The position numbers and the translations under genes were made by a program. A stretch of DNA of 57,083 bases from Muriicola sp. Z0-33 (GTDB taxonomy: Bacteria; Bacteroidota; Bacteroidia; Flavobacteriales; Flavobacteriaceae). A model generated the notes under the pieces. That model was not told where the DNA came from and ran no database searches. It saw nothing but the letters and a program-made list of their open reading frames with translations. Numbering within the stretch: the stretch's first letter is position 1; each line of letters opens with the position of its first letter. The stretch is from assembly GCF_026126425.1 (NCBI RefSeq), contig NZ_JAFMPW010000017.1, forward strand, positions 1 to 57,083, given 5' to 3'. Below, one piece after another: positions 1 through 9,612 of the stretch.

Positions 1-129
1 CTAAATCTAAATGATTCTAATTCCTCCCTAAATCCCCATAAATGAAAATCTAAAGAAAAACGCTGTCTGCCAATATGTCAATGAACTATCTTAAAATACC
101 CCAAGAAGACATCCCTCTCAAAGCGGCTG
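1..129 (-). other. Probable leader of an rRNA operon running out of the window
   Basis: No protein gene is visible in the first 377 bases. Read leftward from the promoter at 130-160, the transcribed strand contains GCAGCCGCTTTGAGAGG and then TTCATTGACATATTGG. These resemble the leader that precedes 16S rRNA genes in Flavobacteria, including the TTnnTTGACATATTG stretch I associate with antitermination or processing signals. The 16S gene itself would start beyond base 1, so this is an inference from leader and promoter only. Bases 161-377 hold no other signal I can support. Confidence 0.5.
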
Positions 130-160
130 CAAATATAGAGCACTTTTTTTGCTTGCACAA
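130..160 (-). promoter_or_regulatory. Bacteroidota promoter firing leftward (probable rrn promoter)
   Basis: On the minus strand the sequence reads TTG (160-158), 20 bases, then TATATTTG (137-130) followed by C. This matches the Bacteroidota consensus TTG-N19/21-TAnnTTTGY at every defined position. No protein start follows it, which together with the leader downstream suggests a stable-RNA operon. Confidence 0.65.
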
Positions 161-377
161 CCCTAAATCAAAAAAAATATTTTCAATCAGATTAAAAAAA
201 CGTAACCCCCTGTAAACGAATTGAAAACAAGGCAGAAATTCTAAGAATCCATCCCTATACCATCTACTATAAATGAGAATTTCAAAACTACTTTATTCAT
301 CAAAAGCGTCAAATTCAGAATAAGTGCTTAGCAAAGAGGACCAAAAACACTATAAATAAAGATGAATTACAAAATCA

Positions 378-2351
378 TCAGGAGAAAAAGTTCCAGACCA
401 GCCCAAAACGAATAACAAAATCGCGATAAGGGTAATTGGGTGCCGCATAAAATGTATTTCCCGTAAACGAAGAATTAAAATGTTCCGCTTTTAAATACAC
501 CCTGGTTTGCCTGATCTTGGCGTTAATAAAGAAATCGAGCATAGGGAAGCCTCCAAACTCCTGATTATTCTGAATATAGAACTCCCCTAACAATGGGTTG
601 TAGGCATCCATATTATATTTGGTAAAATACTTGAAAGTAACCCCTGTCTGCAAATACATTGCTTTTTTAAAAATCTCATTAGAGTAATAGAGCGTGTTCC
701 TGGTAACGAGCTGTGGAAGGTTCAGGACATTATTAGATTGAGAAACATTCTGATACATTACTGTATTGTTAAGCGCCCATTTCCCCAACTTAAATTCTTT
801 GATGTACTTTATTTTAATGTAATTAACACCTTTATCTTCCTGTTTTGGTTTTACAAAGGCATTTTCCTGGCCTGCATCAATATCCTCCTGGCTGGCGTCA
901 GAGGCAAAATAGGCGTAGTTGTCTATTGACGTAAAACTGGCAGATATGTTTCCCCAAACCTGCGAGGCCAAATCTAACTTAAGCCTGTTTACCCTTTCAT
1001 TTTTAAATGTGGAAGTATTCTGCCAATTAAAATTTTCATAGTCAGATTGATAAAGCAACATATTTAAGTTGGGCATCCGAGATGATAAATGCAAAGAGGC
1101 AGTTACTTTGTTGGCATCATTAATTCTATACTGAGCAGATGCATCGAGCATATTTCCAGTAAGGTCTCCCGAAAGCGTATATTGCCCTTCTCCCTCCAGC
1201 TCAAATTCTCCAATGCGCTTAGCGTATTTTGCCCCTAAACTAATTTCTTCTCCTTTCAGCTGATTTGGAATCTCACCTTCACTCGTTACCAATATACTAT
1301 TGAAAAAATAATCGTAACTATATAACCTTCCAAATCCTCTTAAGGTGCCCAATAATTTATTAGATACTTCTACATTAAATTCATTAAAAAAAGTTTTCAG
1401 ATTGGACTTATCTTCTATCGGACTCAAAAACACATTGCCAAAATAATCTTGCTGATTGGTTTGTCTAAATTGATAGTACTTGGTTTCATAACTTAAAACA
1501 TGTCCAAGACTCAATGCCCTGGATGCTGTCTTGCCCGAATCACGAGCCTTCTCAATAAGGGCATACTGGTGTTCAAAAAAATACCGTTTTCCCAGAATTT
1601 TATTTTCGGCATCCTGGAATACAACGTCTATACGCGACCGGTCCTGAAATTCAGGATTTTCAGATTCAAATTGCAAGGCCGTATCCGCAACTCCGCCACT
1701 CTCTTCACTTATAATATCCTGTGCAGCAATATGAGCCCTTAACCAATACCGCCCATCTTTAGTTATATAATTTGCGGTAGTTCTGAAATTACCAGATTCT
1801 GACTGGCTGTGCTGGTACTTGCCCAACGATCTGAATCCCTTATAGGCAATGGAGACATTAAATCTTCTGGAAGTGTTCAGGGCTAAAGAAGCATCCAATA
1901 ATTGCCCCTGCTCAAAAGTGGTCTTAAAAAACAGATCGGTCATTGGGGTAGCTACATTGTAATATTTTATATCCTCAATTTCCAGATAATTAAAATGTTT
2001 AGCCCTGGCGCCAATTCTGGGATAAAACGATACCCTGTTAAAATCCCTGCCTAAATAATTGTAGGGCTGCCCAACATTGGCAAATGGCATAAGCTCAAAA
2101 TCGTCCCTTCTTAGAAAATTATAAGCGTACTCTTTATTAATATTCAAGGTGGTATCCAGGAATGTGGTATCCCTGGCATGGGTGATGATCTTATAATCTT
2201 TTATGGTAAGAACTGTTGCGGGAGGGCCACCCTGAGTTTTCCTTTTCCTGAATTGCGTAGAATCCTTTTCCTTTCTTTCAGGAACAGGATCTTTTTGTGA
2301 GTAGGCAAGAGTGCCACAAAAAATCAAGACCAGCAAAGGCAGATACTTCAT
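378..2351 (-). CDS. Putative porin (Porin_10-like outer membrane beta-barrel)
   Basis: This is a 657-residue exported protein with signal peptide MKYLPLLVLIFCGTLAYSQ. A basic, disordered stretch (KERKEKDSTQFRKRKTQ region) follows, then a long run of alternating beta strands ending in an aromatic C-terminus (VWNFFS), as expected for an outer membrane barrel inserted by BamA. The segments DYKIITHARDTTFLDTTLNI and HFNYLEIEDIKYYNV are typical of the flavobacterial 'putative porin' family. The substrate is unknown. I chose ATG at 2351 because the slightly longer reading starts with TTG and adds only two residues before the signal peptide. It is transcribed alone, divergent from the T9SS gene at 2594. 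Confidence 0.8.
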   Translation of the reverse strand: MKYLPLLVLIFCGTLAYSQKDPVPERKEKDSTQFRKRKTQGGPPATVLTIKDYKIITHARDTTFLDTTLNINKEYAYNFLRRDDFELMPFANVGQPYNYLGRDFNRVSFYPRIGARAKHFNYLEIEDIKYYNVATPMTDLFFKTTFEQGQLLDASLALNTSRRFNVSIAYKGFRSLGKYQHSQSESGNFRTTANYITKDGRYWLRAHIAAQDIISEESGGVADTALQFESENPEFQDRSRIDVVFQDAENKILGKRYFFEHQYALIEKARDSGKTASRALSLGHVLSYETKYYQFRQTNQQDYFGNVFLSPIEDKSNLKTFFNEFNVEVSNKLLGTLRGFGRLYSYDYFFNSILVTSEGEIPNQLKGEEISLGAKYAKRIGEFELEGEGQYTLSGDLTGNMLDASAQYRINDANKVTASLHLSSRMPNLNMLLYQSDYENFNWQNTSTFKNERVNRLKLDLASQVWGNISASFTSIDNYAYFASDASQEDIDAGQENAFVKPKQEDKGVNYIKIKYIKEFKLGKWALNNTVMYQNVSQSNNVLNLPQLVTRNTLYYSNEIFKKAMYLQTGVTFKYFTKYNMDAYNPLLGEFYIQNNQEFGGFPMLDFFINAKIRQTRVYLKAEHFNSSFTGNTFYAAPNYPYRDFVIRFGLVWNFFS

Positions 2352-2593
2352 TAACAAAAATTAAGTTTCAAATTTTGAATGCTCTGCCTTATACAGAATT
2401 TCAAAATAGTGATTCGTGAACAAAGTTAATTTTTTTGTTCCTAACGAAATGTGAAAGTTTATGGAAGTTTTTGAGAACTAATAGCAAATAGTGGTTTTCC
2501 CGTGAATTTAGCGGCTAAACGAAAAGTGATGTTATAAGACAAATAAAATTGAATATTCCCTTATTTTTCAGCATATTTACTAAAAAAATTGCG

Positions 2594-5500
2594 ATGAGCA
2601 GAAAATTGGCTTTATTGGTCTTATTTTTTAGTGCTTTTTCATCTGCGCAGTACATTGAAAGTGCCCCCTGGATGGAAGAACTGGAAAAAACCCGATTAAC
2701 CAGTACTAAAAATAACAAACAGGCTTTTACCCTTTATGAAATCTCTGATGCTTTCGATAATTATTGGAAAAATAAAGATCCGAATGTAAAAGGAAGTGGT
2801 TTTAAACCATTTAAACGCTGGGAGAATTACTGGAAACATCAGGTAGATAAAGATGGATACTTACCCAGTCCACGGACTTTGTGGAATGCATGGAAAAATA
2901 AAAGCACCTTAACTGGGAAAGTAATCAACCCAACAAGTAACTGGACCTCTATAGGTCCGGCAACACATGGAACCAATAGCGGAAGTTTGCCAGGCCAGGG
3001 AAGGGTAAACGCTGTAGCAGTTGACCCTAACAATGAGGATATCTGGTATGTTGGTGCCCCGGCTGGAGGGATTTGGAAATCTACCAATGCCGGAAGTTCC
3101 TGGGTGAATCTCTTTGACGATTTCCCTCAGATTGGCGTATCCGGAATTGCTATTGTCCCAAATGCCAATCCCAATCTGGATTCCAATACCATTTATATTA
3201 CTACAGGAGATGATGATGCTGCAGATTCGTACAGTGTGGGTGTTTTTAAATCTACAAACGGAGGGACTACCTGGCAAGAGACCGGTCTTAATCCTTCTAA
3301 TGCCAATGTAAACTCCTTAATGAATGAAATAGTAGTAGACCCAGGCAATTCTAATGTGCTATGGGTGGGTACCAATAGCGGCTTATACAAGTCTACCGAC
3401 GGGGGAGACAGTTGGGATCTTAAACAGGGCGGTAATATCAAAGATTTTAAACTTAAACCGGGAAACAGCAATACCATTTATGCCGTCTCCACTTCCTCTT
3501 ATTTTAAATCTACAAATGGAGAAGATTTTACCCAAATAACAGACATTTTACCCAGTAGTTCTGGGCGTTTGGTTCTGGGAGTATCCCCGGCCGACCCTGA
3601 AGTACTATATCTCTTAAGTGCGGACACAGGGGGAAATAATTTTGCCTATCAGGGGCTTTTTAAATCTACGGATAGCGGCGAGACCTTTGTAGAAAGTATT
3701 AATTCTACCGATATTCTGGAATCTAATCAGGCATGGTTCGACCTGGCACTGGAGGTATCCCCTACCAATGCCAATGAACTTTATGTGGGCTGTTTAAATA
3801 TTTGGAAAAGTTCTAATGGCGGAACCTCATTTACCCGCCTTAATCAATGGTTTAGTAATACCCCGGCATATACACATGCAGATATCCACACCTTAAAATT
3901 CTTTGGAGACAAATTGTTCTGCGGTAGTGACGGGGGTATCTATGTTTCTGAAAACGATGGTGTTTCTTTTCAGGATTATACAGTTAACGGAATAGCAATC
4001 AGCCAATTCTACAGGCTTTCCGTCGCAAAAGACGATGGCTCCAAAATGGCAGGAGGCCTGCAGGACAATTCAGGTTTTATAAGGAACAATAATCAATGGA
4101 ATGTGTATACCGGCGGTGATGGGATGGATTATGAAATAGATCCTTCCAATAACAATATCTCCTATGGATTTGTACAATTTGGTGACCCTTTATTTATTTC
4201 ATCTGATTCCGGACAGTCTATAGGTACCGTAAGTGCACCGGCAGGGATTCAGGGGAATTGGATAACTCCTTTAGCCGTAAGTAGTGATGGAGAGGTTTAT
4301 GCTGGTTACGATGCAGTGTACAAGTTGGTGGGCAGCTCGTGGGTGAAACAATCTGATGAGATAGGAACATCGGAGTCTAATGAATCACATCCGCAAATGG
4401 AAGATCTGGAAATAGACCCAACCAATCCTATGGTAATCTATGCGGCAGAGGGCAATATTGTATACCGAAGCGAAGACGGTGGTGTAAATTTTACTGCCTT
4501 CAACATATTTGATTCGGAGATTTCGGACATGGCAGTGAATTCTACCGACGGTTCTTACATTTATGTGACCACTTCCAACCGCGTGGGCACCCCACAAGGT
4601 TCGCAGCCAAGTCCAAGAGGTGTTTTCAGGGTATCTGTAAATGCCAACGGCAATGCCGGACCGGAAGAAGATATTACCCTTAACCTGCCCTCAGATCAGG
4701 CGTTTTTCGCCATTGCTCATCAGGGGAGACATACAGAAAATCCCATATATGTTGGAACAAGTTTAGGAGTATACCGCCTAGATGACAGTCTTACAGAATG
4801 GGAAGATTATTTTACTAATCTGCCCAGTTTGGTGGTAAGCGACCTTGAGATTAGCCTGGATGACGAATTAATTACGGCCTCAACCTATGGGCGTGGGGTA
4901 TGGCAATCTCCTATCCCAATACAAGTGCCGGATGATGATGTCAGACTAGCTGCAATTACTCCGGAAGCCAATGCGGTGTTATGCGGTGAAATTATCCCGG
5001 AACTCGAAATTGAGAATAACGGTTTAAATGCAATTACTTCAGTAGACATTACCTACAGTGTTAATGGTGGTGCAGATCAGAATATAAATGCTCCGGTAAA
5101 CCTTAATAGTGGTGAAAGTACCACCGTTAATTTGCCTTCTCTTAATATTAACACTCCGGGAGCATCCAGTTTGCAGGTTACAGTTGCTGTTGCCGACGAT
5201 GCTTTTCCGGATAACAATTCTCTTACGCACGAGTTCTTTGTTAACGAATTTGGTTTTGGAGACGATATAAATACATTTGAAACGCCAGAAGAAAGCTTAA
5301 TAAGTTACAATGAAAATGGAGATGGAAGTGTGTGGGAGAAAGGAGTACCATCTGGTACTTTATTAAATCAGGCTGCTTCAGGCACCCAGGTGTACGCTAC
5401 GAATCTTTCAGGGAATCATCCTGACGGAACCAAAGGTATTCTACTGAGTAACTGCTATGAATTATCCAATATCCTTGCCCCGGTTCTTAAGTTTTCCATG

Positions 5501-6892
5501 GCTTATGAGCTGGAGGTGAATTTTGATATAGTCTATGTGCAATACTCAACCGATAGCGGTTCTACATGGAATGTCTTAGGAAATATCAATAGTCAGCCCA
5601 ACTGGTACAACAGTGACAGGACCAATGCTAATTCTGGCAACGATGATGACTGCCAGAATTGTCCGGGAGCTCAGTGGACAGGGACCAATACCACACTAAC
5701 AGAATATGCCTATGATTTTGTTGCCAATGCGGCACTGGGAGAAACCGATCTGACCAATGAAGATAATGTTATCTTCAGAATAGTATTTCATTCTGACCCT
5801 GCGGTTAATGAAGAAGGAGTAGTCATTGATGACTTTGTAGTGGAAGGCTTTCAGGATGATGATGATGATGACAACGATGGCATTTTGGATGTAAATGACA
5901 ACTGCCCGCTAATTGGCAATGCGGATCAGTTAGATTCTGATGGTGATGGTGATGGTGACGCATGCGATAATGATGATGATAACGACGGCATAATTGATAC
6001 TGAAGATAATTGCCCTTTTAATGCAAATGCTGATCAGGCAGATGCAGATGGTGATGGAATTGGTGATATCTGCGACACCGATGCAGATAACGACGGTGTC
6101 CCTAATTCTATTGATCAGTGTGCAAATACACCCGCAGGATCTGTGGTAGATATCACTGGCTGTGAAATATTTACATTACCTGCAAGTAATTTCACTGTGC
6201 AGACAAGGGGGGAATCTTGTATTTCCAGTAACAATGGAAGTATTGAGGTAACTGCTTCGCAAATGCTCAACTACACCGCAGTTTTAACCGGACCTAATGT
6301 GGATGAGAATAGCAGCTTTACAGAAACCGTCTCTTTTGAAAACCTGGCCGCGGGGACCTATGAACTCTGTATTACCGTTGACGGACAGAATGGTTATCAG
6401 ACCTGTTTTAATAGCGTGATAACACAACCGGAAGCCTTGTCGGTAAGTTCAAAAATCAGTTCCCTTGACAATGAGGTTACACTTAATCTGATGGGAGGTA
6501 CATCTTACACCATTACCCTGAATGGTAAAAAATATGAGACTATAGAAAGTGTAATTACACTTCCGTTGAATAAGGTAGAGAATCAGCTCTCTGTAAAAAC
6601 AGACCTGGAATGTCAGGGGGTTTATGAAGAAAGTATTGTTCTCAGCTCAGAACTAATTATCTATCCTAATCCGGTTGCGGGAGGAAACATAAATATCTAC
6701 CTGGGCGATCTTGGATCGGAGGATGTAACCCTGAGTTTGTTCACCATAAATGGCGTTCAGGTTGTAACCAAGCAATACGCTGTAAGCGATAGTGAAGTGT
6801 CTCTAAATGTTGATGGCCTGGCCAAAGGTATTTACCTGCTCAACATTAAAACAAAAAGCACCCTGTTGAATTTTAAAATTGTACGAAAATGA
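2594..6892 (+). CDS. T9SS-exported BNR/sortilin-type beta-propeller protein with TSP3 repeats
   Basis: A 1432-residue secreted protein. ATG at 2594 gives a clean signal peptide (MSRKLALLVLFFSAFSSAQ); the longer reading from 2549 would bury it. Residues about 118-772 carry many BNR/Asp-box motifs (GGIWKSTNAGSSW, GLYKSTDGGDSW, GIYVSENDGVSF, VYRSEDGGVNF), as in VPS10/sortilin-like 'exo-alpha-sialidase' propellers. A CARDB-like beta domain and a MAM/jelly-roll-like segment follow. About 1086-1172 are Asp-rich thrombospondin type 3 calcium-binding repeats (DNDGILDVNDNCP). From about 1354 there is a Por_Secre_tail sorting domain (YPNPVAGG, GIYLLNIKT) for type IX secretion and cell-surface attachment. 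The propeller probably binds glycan or protein; no catalytic site is evident. The stop overlaps the next gene's start (ATGA). Confidence 0.85.
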   Translation: MSRKLALLVLFFSAFSSAQYIESAPWMEELEKTRLTSTKNNKQAFTLYEISDAFDNYWKNKDPNVKGSGFKPFKRWENYWKHQVDKDGYLPSPRTLWNAWKNKSTLTGKVINPTSNWTSIGPATHGTNSGSLPGQGRVNAVAVDPNNEDIWYVGAPAGGIWKSTNAGSSWVNLFDDFPQIGVSGIAIVPNANPNLDSNTIYITTGDDDAADSYSVGVFKSTNGGTTWQETGLNPSNANVNSLMNEIVVDPGNSNVLWVGTNSGLYKSTDGGDSWDLKQGGNIKDFKLKPGNSNTIYAVSTSSYFKSTNGEDFTQITDILPSSSGRLVLGVSPADPEVLYLLSADTGGNNFAYQGLFKSTDSGETFVESINSTDILESNQAWFDLALEVSPTNANELYVGCLNIWKSSNGGTSFTRLNQWFSNTPAYTHADIHTLKFFGDKLFCGSDGGIYVSENDGVSFQDYTVNGIAISQFYRLSVAKDDGSKMAGGLQDNSGFIRNNNQWNVYTGGDGMDYEIDPSNNNISYGFVQFGDPLFISSDSGQSIGTVSAPAGIQGNWITPLAVSSDGEVYAGYDAVYKLVGSSWVKQSDEIGTSESNESHPQMEDLEIDPTNPMVIYAAEGNIVYRSEDGGVNFTAFNIFDSEISDMAVNSTDGSYIYVTTSNRVGTPQGSQPSPRGVFRVSVNANGNAGPEEDITLNLPSDQAFFAIAHQGRHTENPIYVGTSLGVYRLDDSLTEWEDYFTNLPSLVVSDLEISLDDELITASTYGRGVWQSPIPIQVPDDDVRLAAITPEANAVLCGEIIPELEIENNGLNAITSVDITYSVNGGADQNINAPVNLNSGESTTVNLPSLNINTPGASSLQVTVAVADDAFPDNNSLTHEFFVNEFGFGDDINTFETPEESLISYNENGDGSVWEKGVPSGTLLNQAASGTQVYATNLSGNHPDGTKGILLSNCYELSNILAPVLKFSMAYELEVNFDIVYVQYSTDSGSTWNVLGNINSQPNWYNSDRTNANSGNDDDCQNCPGAQWTGTNTTLTEYAYDFVANAALGETDLTNEDNVIFRIVFHSDPAVNEEGVVIDDFVVEGFQDDDDDDNDGILDVNDNCPLIGNADQLDSDGDGDGDACDNDDDNDGIIDTEDNCPFNANADQADADGDGIGDICDTDADNDGVPNSIDQCANTPAGSVVDITGCEIFTLPASNFTVQTRGESCISSNNGSIEVTASQMLNYTAVLTGPNVDENSSFTETVSFENLAAGTYELCITVDGQNGYQTCFNSVITQPEALSVSSKISSLDNEVTLNLMGGTSYTITLNGKKYETIESVITLPLNKVENQLSVKTDLECQGVYEESIVLSSELIIYPNPVAGGNINIYLGDLGSEDVTLSLFTINGVQVVTKQYAVSDSEVSLNVDGLAKGIYLLNIKTKSTLLNFKIVRK

Positions 6893-7605
6893 AATTGAAA
6901 TATCTAAACGTACTTGTCTTAGGCTTAATACTGGTTTCCTGTGGAGGTGGCAGTGATAATGGCGGCGGCCCTGATCCCGATCCGGATCCGGATCCTGTAG
7001 CGGCTCCAAGTGCGGCTACCTTAGTGTTTCCAGATAATAATACTGAATGTAATGAAGGTGTGGTGGTGAGCGATACACAAAGTAGAGTAACTTTTCAATG
7101 GAATGCCTCGCAGAATACAGACAGTTATGAGATTAATATAAAGAACCTGAATACCAATAATACTTCAAAGAGCAATTCCGCTACCAATTCCGCTGATATA
7201 ACCATAGAACGCGGAGTGCCCTATGAGTGGTTTGTCGTATCCAAGGCAACAGGGACAACGGAAACCGCCAGTAGCCCAACCTGGAAATTTTACAATCAAG
7301 GACCTGGGATTGAAAATTATGCCCCGTTTCCGGCAGAAGCAATCAGCCCCGGCAGAGGAGCAACTATAGAAGTGGCAGATCCCCTTAGCCTGGAATGGAC
7401 AGGAAGTGATGTAGATAACGACCTTACTGAATTTGATGTATATTTTGGAACCGAGGCAGACCCTTCAACACTGGTTGAAACAACTGCTGAAAGTACTTCT
7501 GAAGTTACCATAAGTTCAGGACAGACGTATTACTGGCGCATAATTTCCAGAGATAGCCAGGGCAATACTTCACAATCAGAAATATTTGAATTTCGGGTGG
7601 AGTAA
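6889..7605 (+). CDS. Lipoprotein with two fibronectin type III-like domains
   Basis: A 238-residue protein with lipobox LVSC at the end of a short hydrophobic signal, followed by GGGSDNGGG and a (DP)n linker that probably lifts the domains off the membrane. Two beta-sandwich modules follow at about 37-130 and 140-238. Each has the FN3-like pattern of an early W (FQWNAS; LEWTGS) and a late YEWF/YYWRI strand. Its ATG overlaps the stop of the propeller gene by four bases, so the two are probably translated together and may act together at the cell surface. There is no enzyme motif. The DP linker is encoded by a GATCCG-type repeat that may vary in length. Confidence 0.75.
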   Translation: MKLKYLNVLVLGLILVSCGGGSDNGGGPDPDPDPDPVAAPSAATLVFPDNNTECNEGVVVSDTQSRVTFQWNASQNTDSYEINIKNLNTNNTSKSNSATNSADITIERGVPYEWFVVSKATGTTETASSPTWKFYNQGPGIENYAPFPAEAISPGRGATIEVADPLSLEWTGSDVDNDLTEFDVYFGTEADPSTLVETTAESTSEVTISSGQTYYWRIISRDSQGNTSQSEIFEFRVE

Positions 7606-7712
7606 TTTTTACGTCCTTCAATTCCTTAGTAACTTTATAGCTTATTTAAAACATACAATACATCCCAATTATTTTGGCGTAATTTTTGCACTAACTATTA
7701 TAAAATACAATC

Positions 7713-8390
7713 ATGAAAAAAACAGTATTTCCGCTTATCATTATCGGACTTTTTATTAATGCCACAGCACTCGGCCAGGCTACAACCAGAGTAGATTTAC
7801 CTACGGAATATGTGAGGAACACTACAGTTGGGAACAATACCCTTCCTGAGAATGTTCAGGGCTCTCCGTACTTTACAGAAGGCTTTGTAGCCGGAAAGGT
7901 ATTTACGGAAAAAGGGGATCCCTATTCTGCTATGTTGCGCTATAATGGCTATAGTGATCAAATAGAAATGAAGGATATGGATAAAACCATAGCCCTTCTA
8001 AAAAGAGATTATATTTCGGCAACCATAGCAGGCAAGAAATATGCTATAAAGAAATACCAGGCCAAGAATTCGGAAAAACTGGGGTATTTTGTTGTTTTAA
8101 ATACCGGTGATATACAATTGTTGGTAAAACAAGAAAAGGAATTCATTGAAGGGAAAGAAGCCAGTACCTCTTATGGCAACAAGGTTCCACCAAAATTTGC
8201 GGAAAAGACTACCTATTATTTAAAAAATGGTGAATTGGCTGCTGTACCTACTAAATTAAAGAAGAAAGATATCCTGGGTATTTTAGAGAATAAAAAGGGA
8301 TTGGCCGACTTTGTAAGCAGTAATGGCCTGAAATTAAAAAGTGAAGCAGAAGTAATTAAACTGTTGAACTTCGCTAATCAGAAGATTTAG
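7713..8390 (+). CDS. Exported protein of unknown function
   Basis: A 225-residue protein with a cleavable signal (MKKTVFPLIIIGLFINATALGQ). I do not recognise a named family. The mature part is beta-rich at the start (GKVFTEKGDPYSAMLRYNGYSDQIEM) and lysine-rich at the end (TKLKKKDILGILENKKGL). It resembles uncharacterised periplasmic proteins common in Flavobacteria. It has its own strong terminator immediately downstream and a 107-base gap upstream, so it is probably monocistronic. No clear promoter is visible; the best candidate, AATTTTTGC near 7681, has one mismatch and no good -33 partner. Confidence 0.7.
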   Translation: MKKTVFPLIIIGLFINATALGQATTRVDLPTEYVRNTTVGNNTLPENVQGSPYFTEGFVAGKVFTEKGDPYSAMLRYNGYSDQIEMKDMDKTIALLKRDYISATIAGKKYAIKKYQAKNSEKLGYFVVLNTGDIQLLVKQEKEFIEGKEASTSYGNKVPPKFAEKTTYYLKNGELAAVPTKLKKKDILGILENKKGLADFVSSNGLKLKSEAEVIKLLNFANQKI

Positions 8391-8415
8391 AAACAATATA
8401 CCGTTCATTGTATTG

Positions 8416-8447
8416 AAGATCTGGCGTAACCTCGTCAGATCTTTTTT
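8416..8447 (+). terminator. Rho-independent terminator after the 7713 gene
   Basis: An 11-base-pair hairpin with one G-T pair (AAGATCTGGCG and CGTCAGATCTT, six-base loop) ends in a run of six T. It lies 26 bases after the stop of the exported protein gene. Confidence 0.85.
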
Positions 8448-8740
8448 GTTTGAGATCTATAGTAATGGATTACGAAGTTAATTTATCAGCTAACAAAATA
8501 AGTACCAGGCCCGGGGATAGTAAATCAATATGATTGCTCTAAAGAATACAGAAGCGCATTCTTGTAATTATGCAACTGCCTGTTGATTCTCACCTGGATC
8601 AACCCTATTTACGTTTACTGGCTATGGTATACTTAATACAACCTCCACTTATTTATAATGCTCCCTGGTTTATTCCAAAGATAAAGGATAAGCCTGTCTT
8701 GAGGGTGGTTCGGGTCTATTGAAGATAGAAACACTTAGAT
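8448..8740. other. Gene-free interval of about 290 bases
   Basis: This interval lies between two convergent terminators. I see no open reading frame of useful length, tRNA, repeat or clear regulatory site in it. It may be inert spacer or the remains of a lost gene. Confidence 0.5.
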
Positions 8741-8768
8741 AAAAAAAAGCCGCCCAAAAGGCGGCTTT
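8741..8768 (-). terminator. Rho-independent terminator of the SusCD operon
   Basis: Read leftward, AAAGCCGCC pairs with GGCGGCTTT around a short loop and is followed by eight T. It lies 33 bases after the stop of the last gene (8801) of the leftward SusC-SusD-lipoprotein operon. Confidence 0.85.
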
Positions 8769-8800
8769 CAATGTTATAAGATTTATGATCTCAAACCTGA

Positions 8801-9595
8801 TTACTGTCCACAGTAATCTATTTCAAATACTCCTGCAGCGGTACCAGGTCCAAATTCAGCTACAGTGTTTCCACTAGGAGCAATGATCTGGAAAGACATT
8901 TCGCCCCAGAAATCCCCTGGGAAGAACCATTCTGCTGATTCCACACCATCAGGAATAGTGATGGTAGCCGATCCACTGGATAATTCCGGTGTACAAGCAT
9001 AGGTATTAGCCTCATATGGAGTACAAAGACCTACTTCAAAAACTTCTCCAGTACTCAAAGTAACTGTAAGACCAGGTCCTCCATTAGAAGTGGTTGATTG
9101 CCAACCATCACCGTAGGAATCCTGCATATTCACTATCCAATCACCCGGCGTTGGGGCCTCAGGACATTCTCTGAAAAAACTTACAGTTAATGTTTCATTT
9201 GAGAATATAGCATTACTAGCTCCAGCAATACCGTCAAGATTAAGTACCAAAGTGGTACTACCTTCCTCTGGCAAGGCTGCAAAATTACTACTAATAGTAA
9301 CTGTTGTAGTGAATTCACCAGCAGGGATTACCAAACCATCAATAGTGTACTGGTCTGGTGTTGCGGTAGATGACGCATCAGCCACAAGTGAAACAGCTCT
9401 ATCGCTTCCCGACTTAGTAGTCACCTGAACTTCAAGTTCTATAGATGCACCTTCCACAGGTGTAGGGATAGTAGCAGAAGTAACACTTAGTTGTGCCAGT
9501 GTCTGACCATTCTCTACATCATAAATAACCACTTCTTCACTTCCACAGGAAATTAGAATGAAAAGGGCTGTTATTATTACAAAATACTTTTTCAT
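8801..9595 (-). CDS. SusCD-associated surface lipoprotein with Calx-beta-like domain
   Basis: A 264-residue protein with lipobox LISC after MKKYFVIITALFI. Residues about 30-145 look like a Calx-beta-type sandwich (SIELEVQVTTKSGSDRAVSL; PAGEFTTTVTISSN). After CPEAPTPGDW comes a second module with the DSYGDGWQ motif and a closing GVFEIDYCGQ, seen in flavobacterial adhesion and surface proteins and often thought to bind metal. Four cysteines could form disulphides. It is the third gene of the SusC-SusD operon, 17 bases after susD, the position of a SusE/SusF-type accessory lipoprotein. It probably helps capture the locus substrate, but it is not sequence-recognisable as SusE. Confidence 0.7.
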   Translation of the reverse strand: MKKYFVIITALFILISCGSEEVVIYDVENGQTLAQLSVTSATIPTPVEGASIELEVQVTTKSGSDRAVSLVADASSTATPDQYTIDGLVIPAGEFTTTVTISSNFAALPEEGSTTLVLNLDGIAGASNAIFSNETLTVSFFRECPEAPTPGDWIVNMQDSYGDGWQSTTSNGGPGLTVTLSTGEVFEVGLCTPYEANTYACTPELSSGSATITIPDGVESAEWFFPGDFWGEMSFQIIAPSGNTVAEFGPGTAAGVFEIDYCGQ

Positions 9596-9612
9596 TTTTT
9601 AAGATTTTAAGT

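Noticed and set aside
5860-6110. Asp-rich GATGATGAT stretch as a simple repeat or slippage tract
   Set aside because: It encodes TSP3 calcium-binding repeats with conserved Cys and Pro, and is in frame in a normal gene.
6961-7000. GATCCG repeat as a regulatory element
   Set aside because: It encodes the Asp-Pro linker of the lipoprotein and needs no other explanation.
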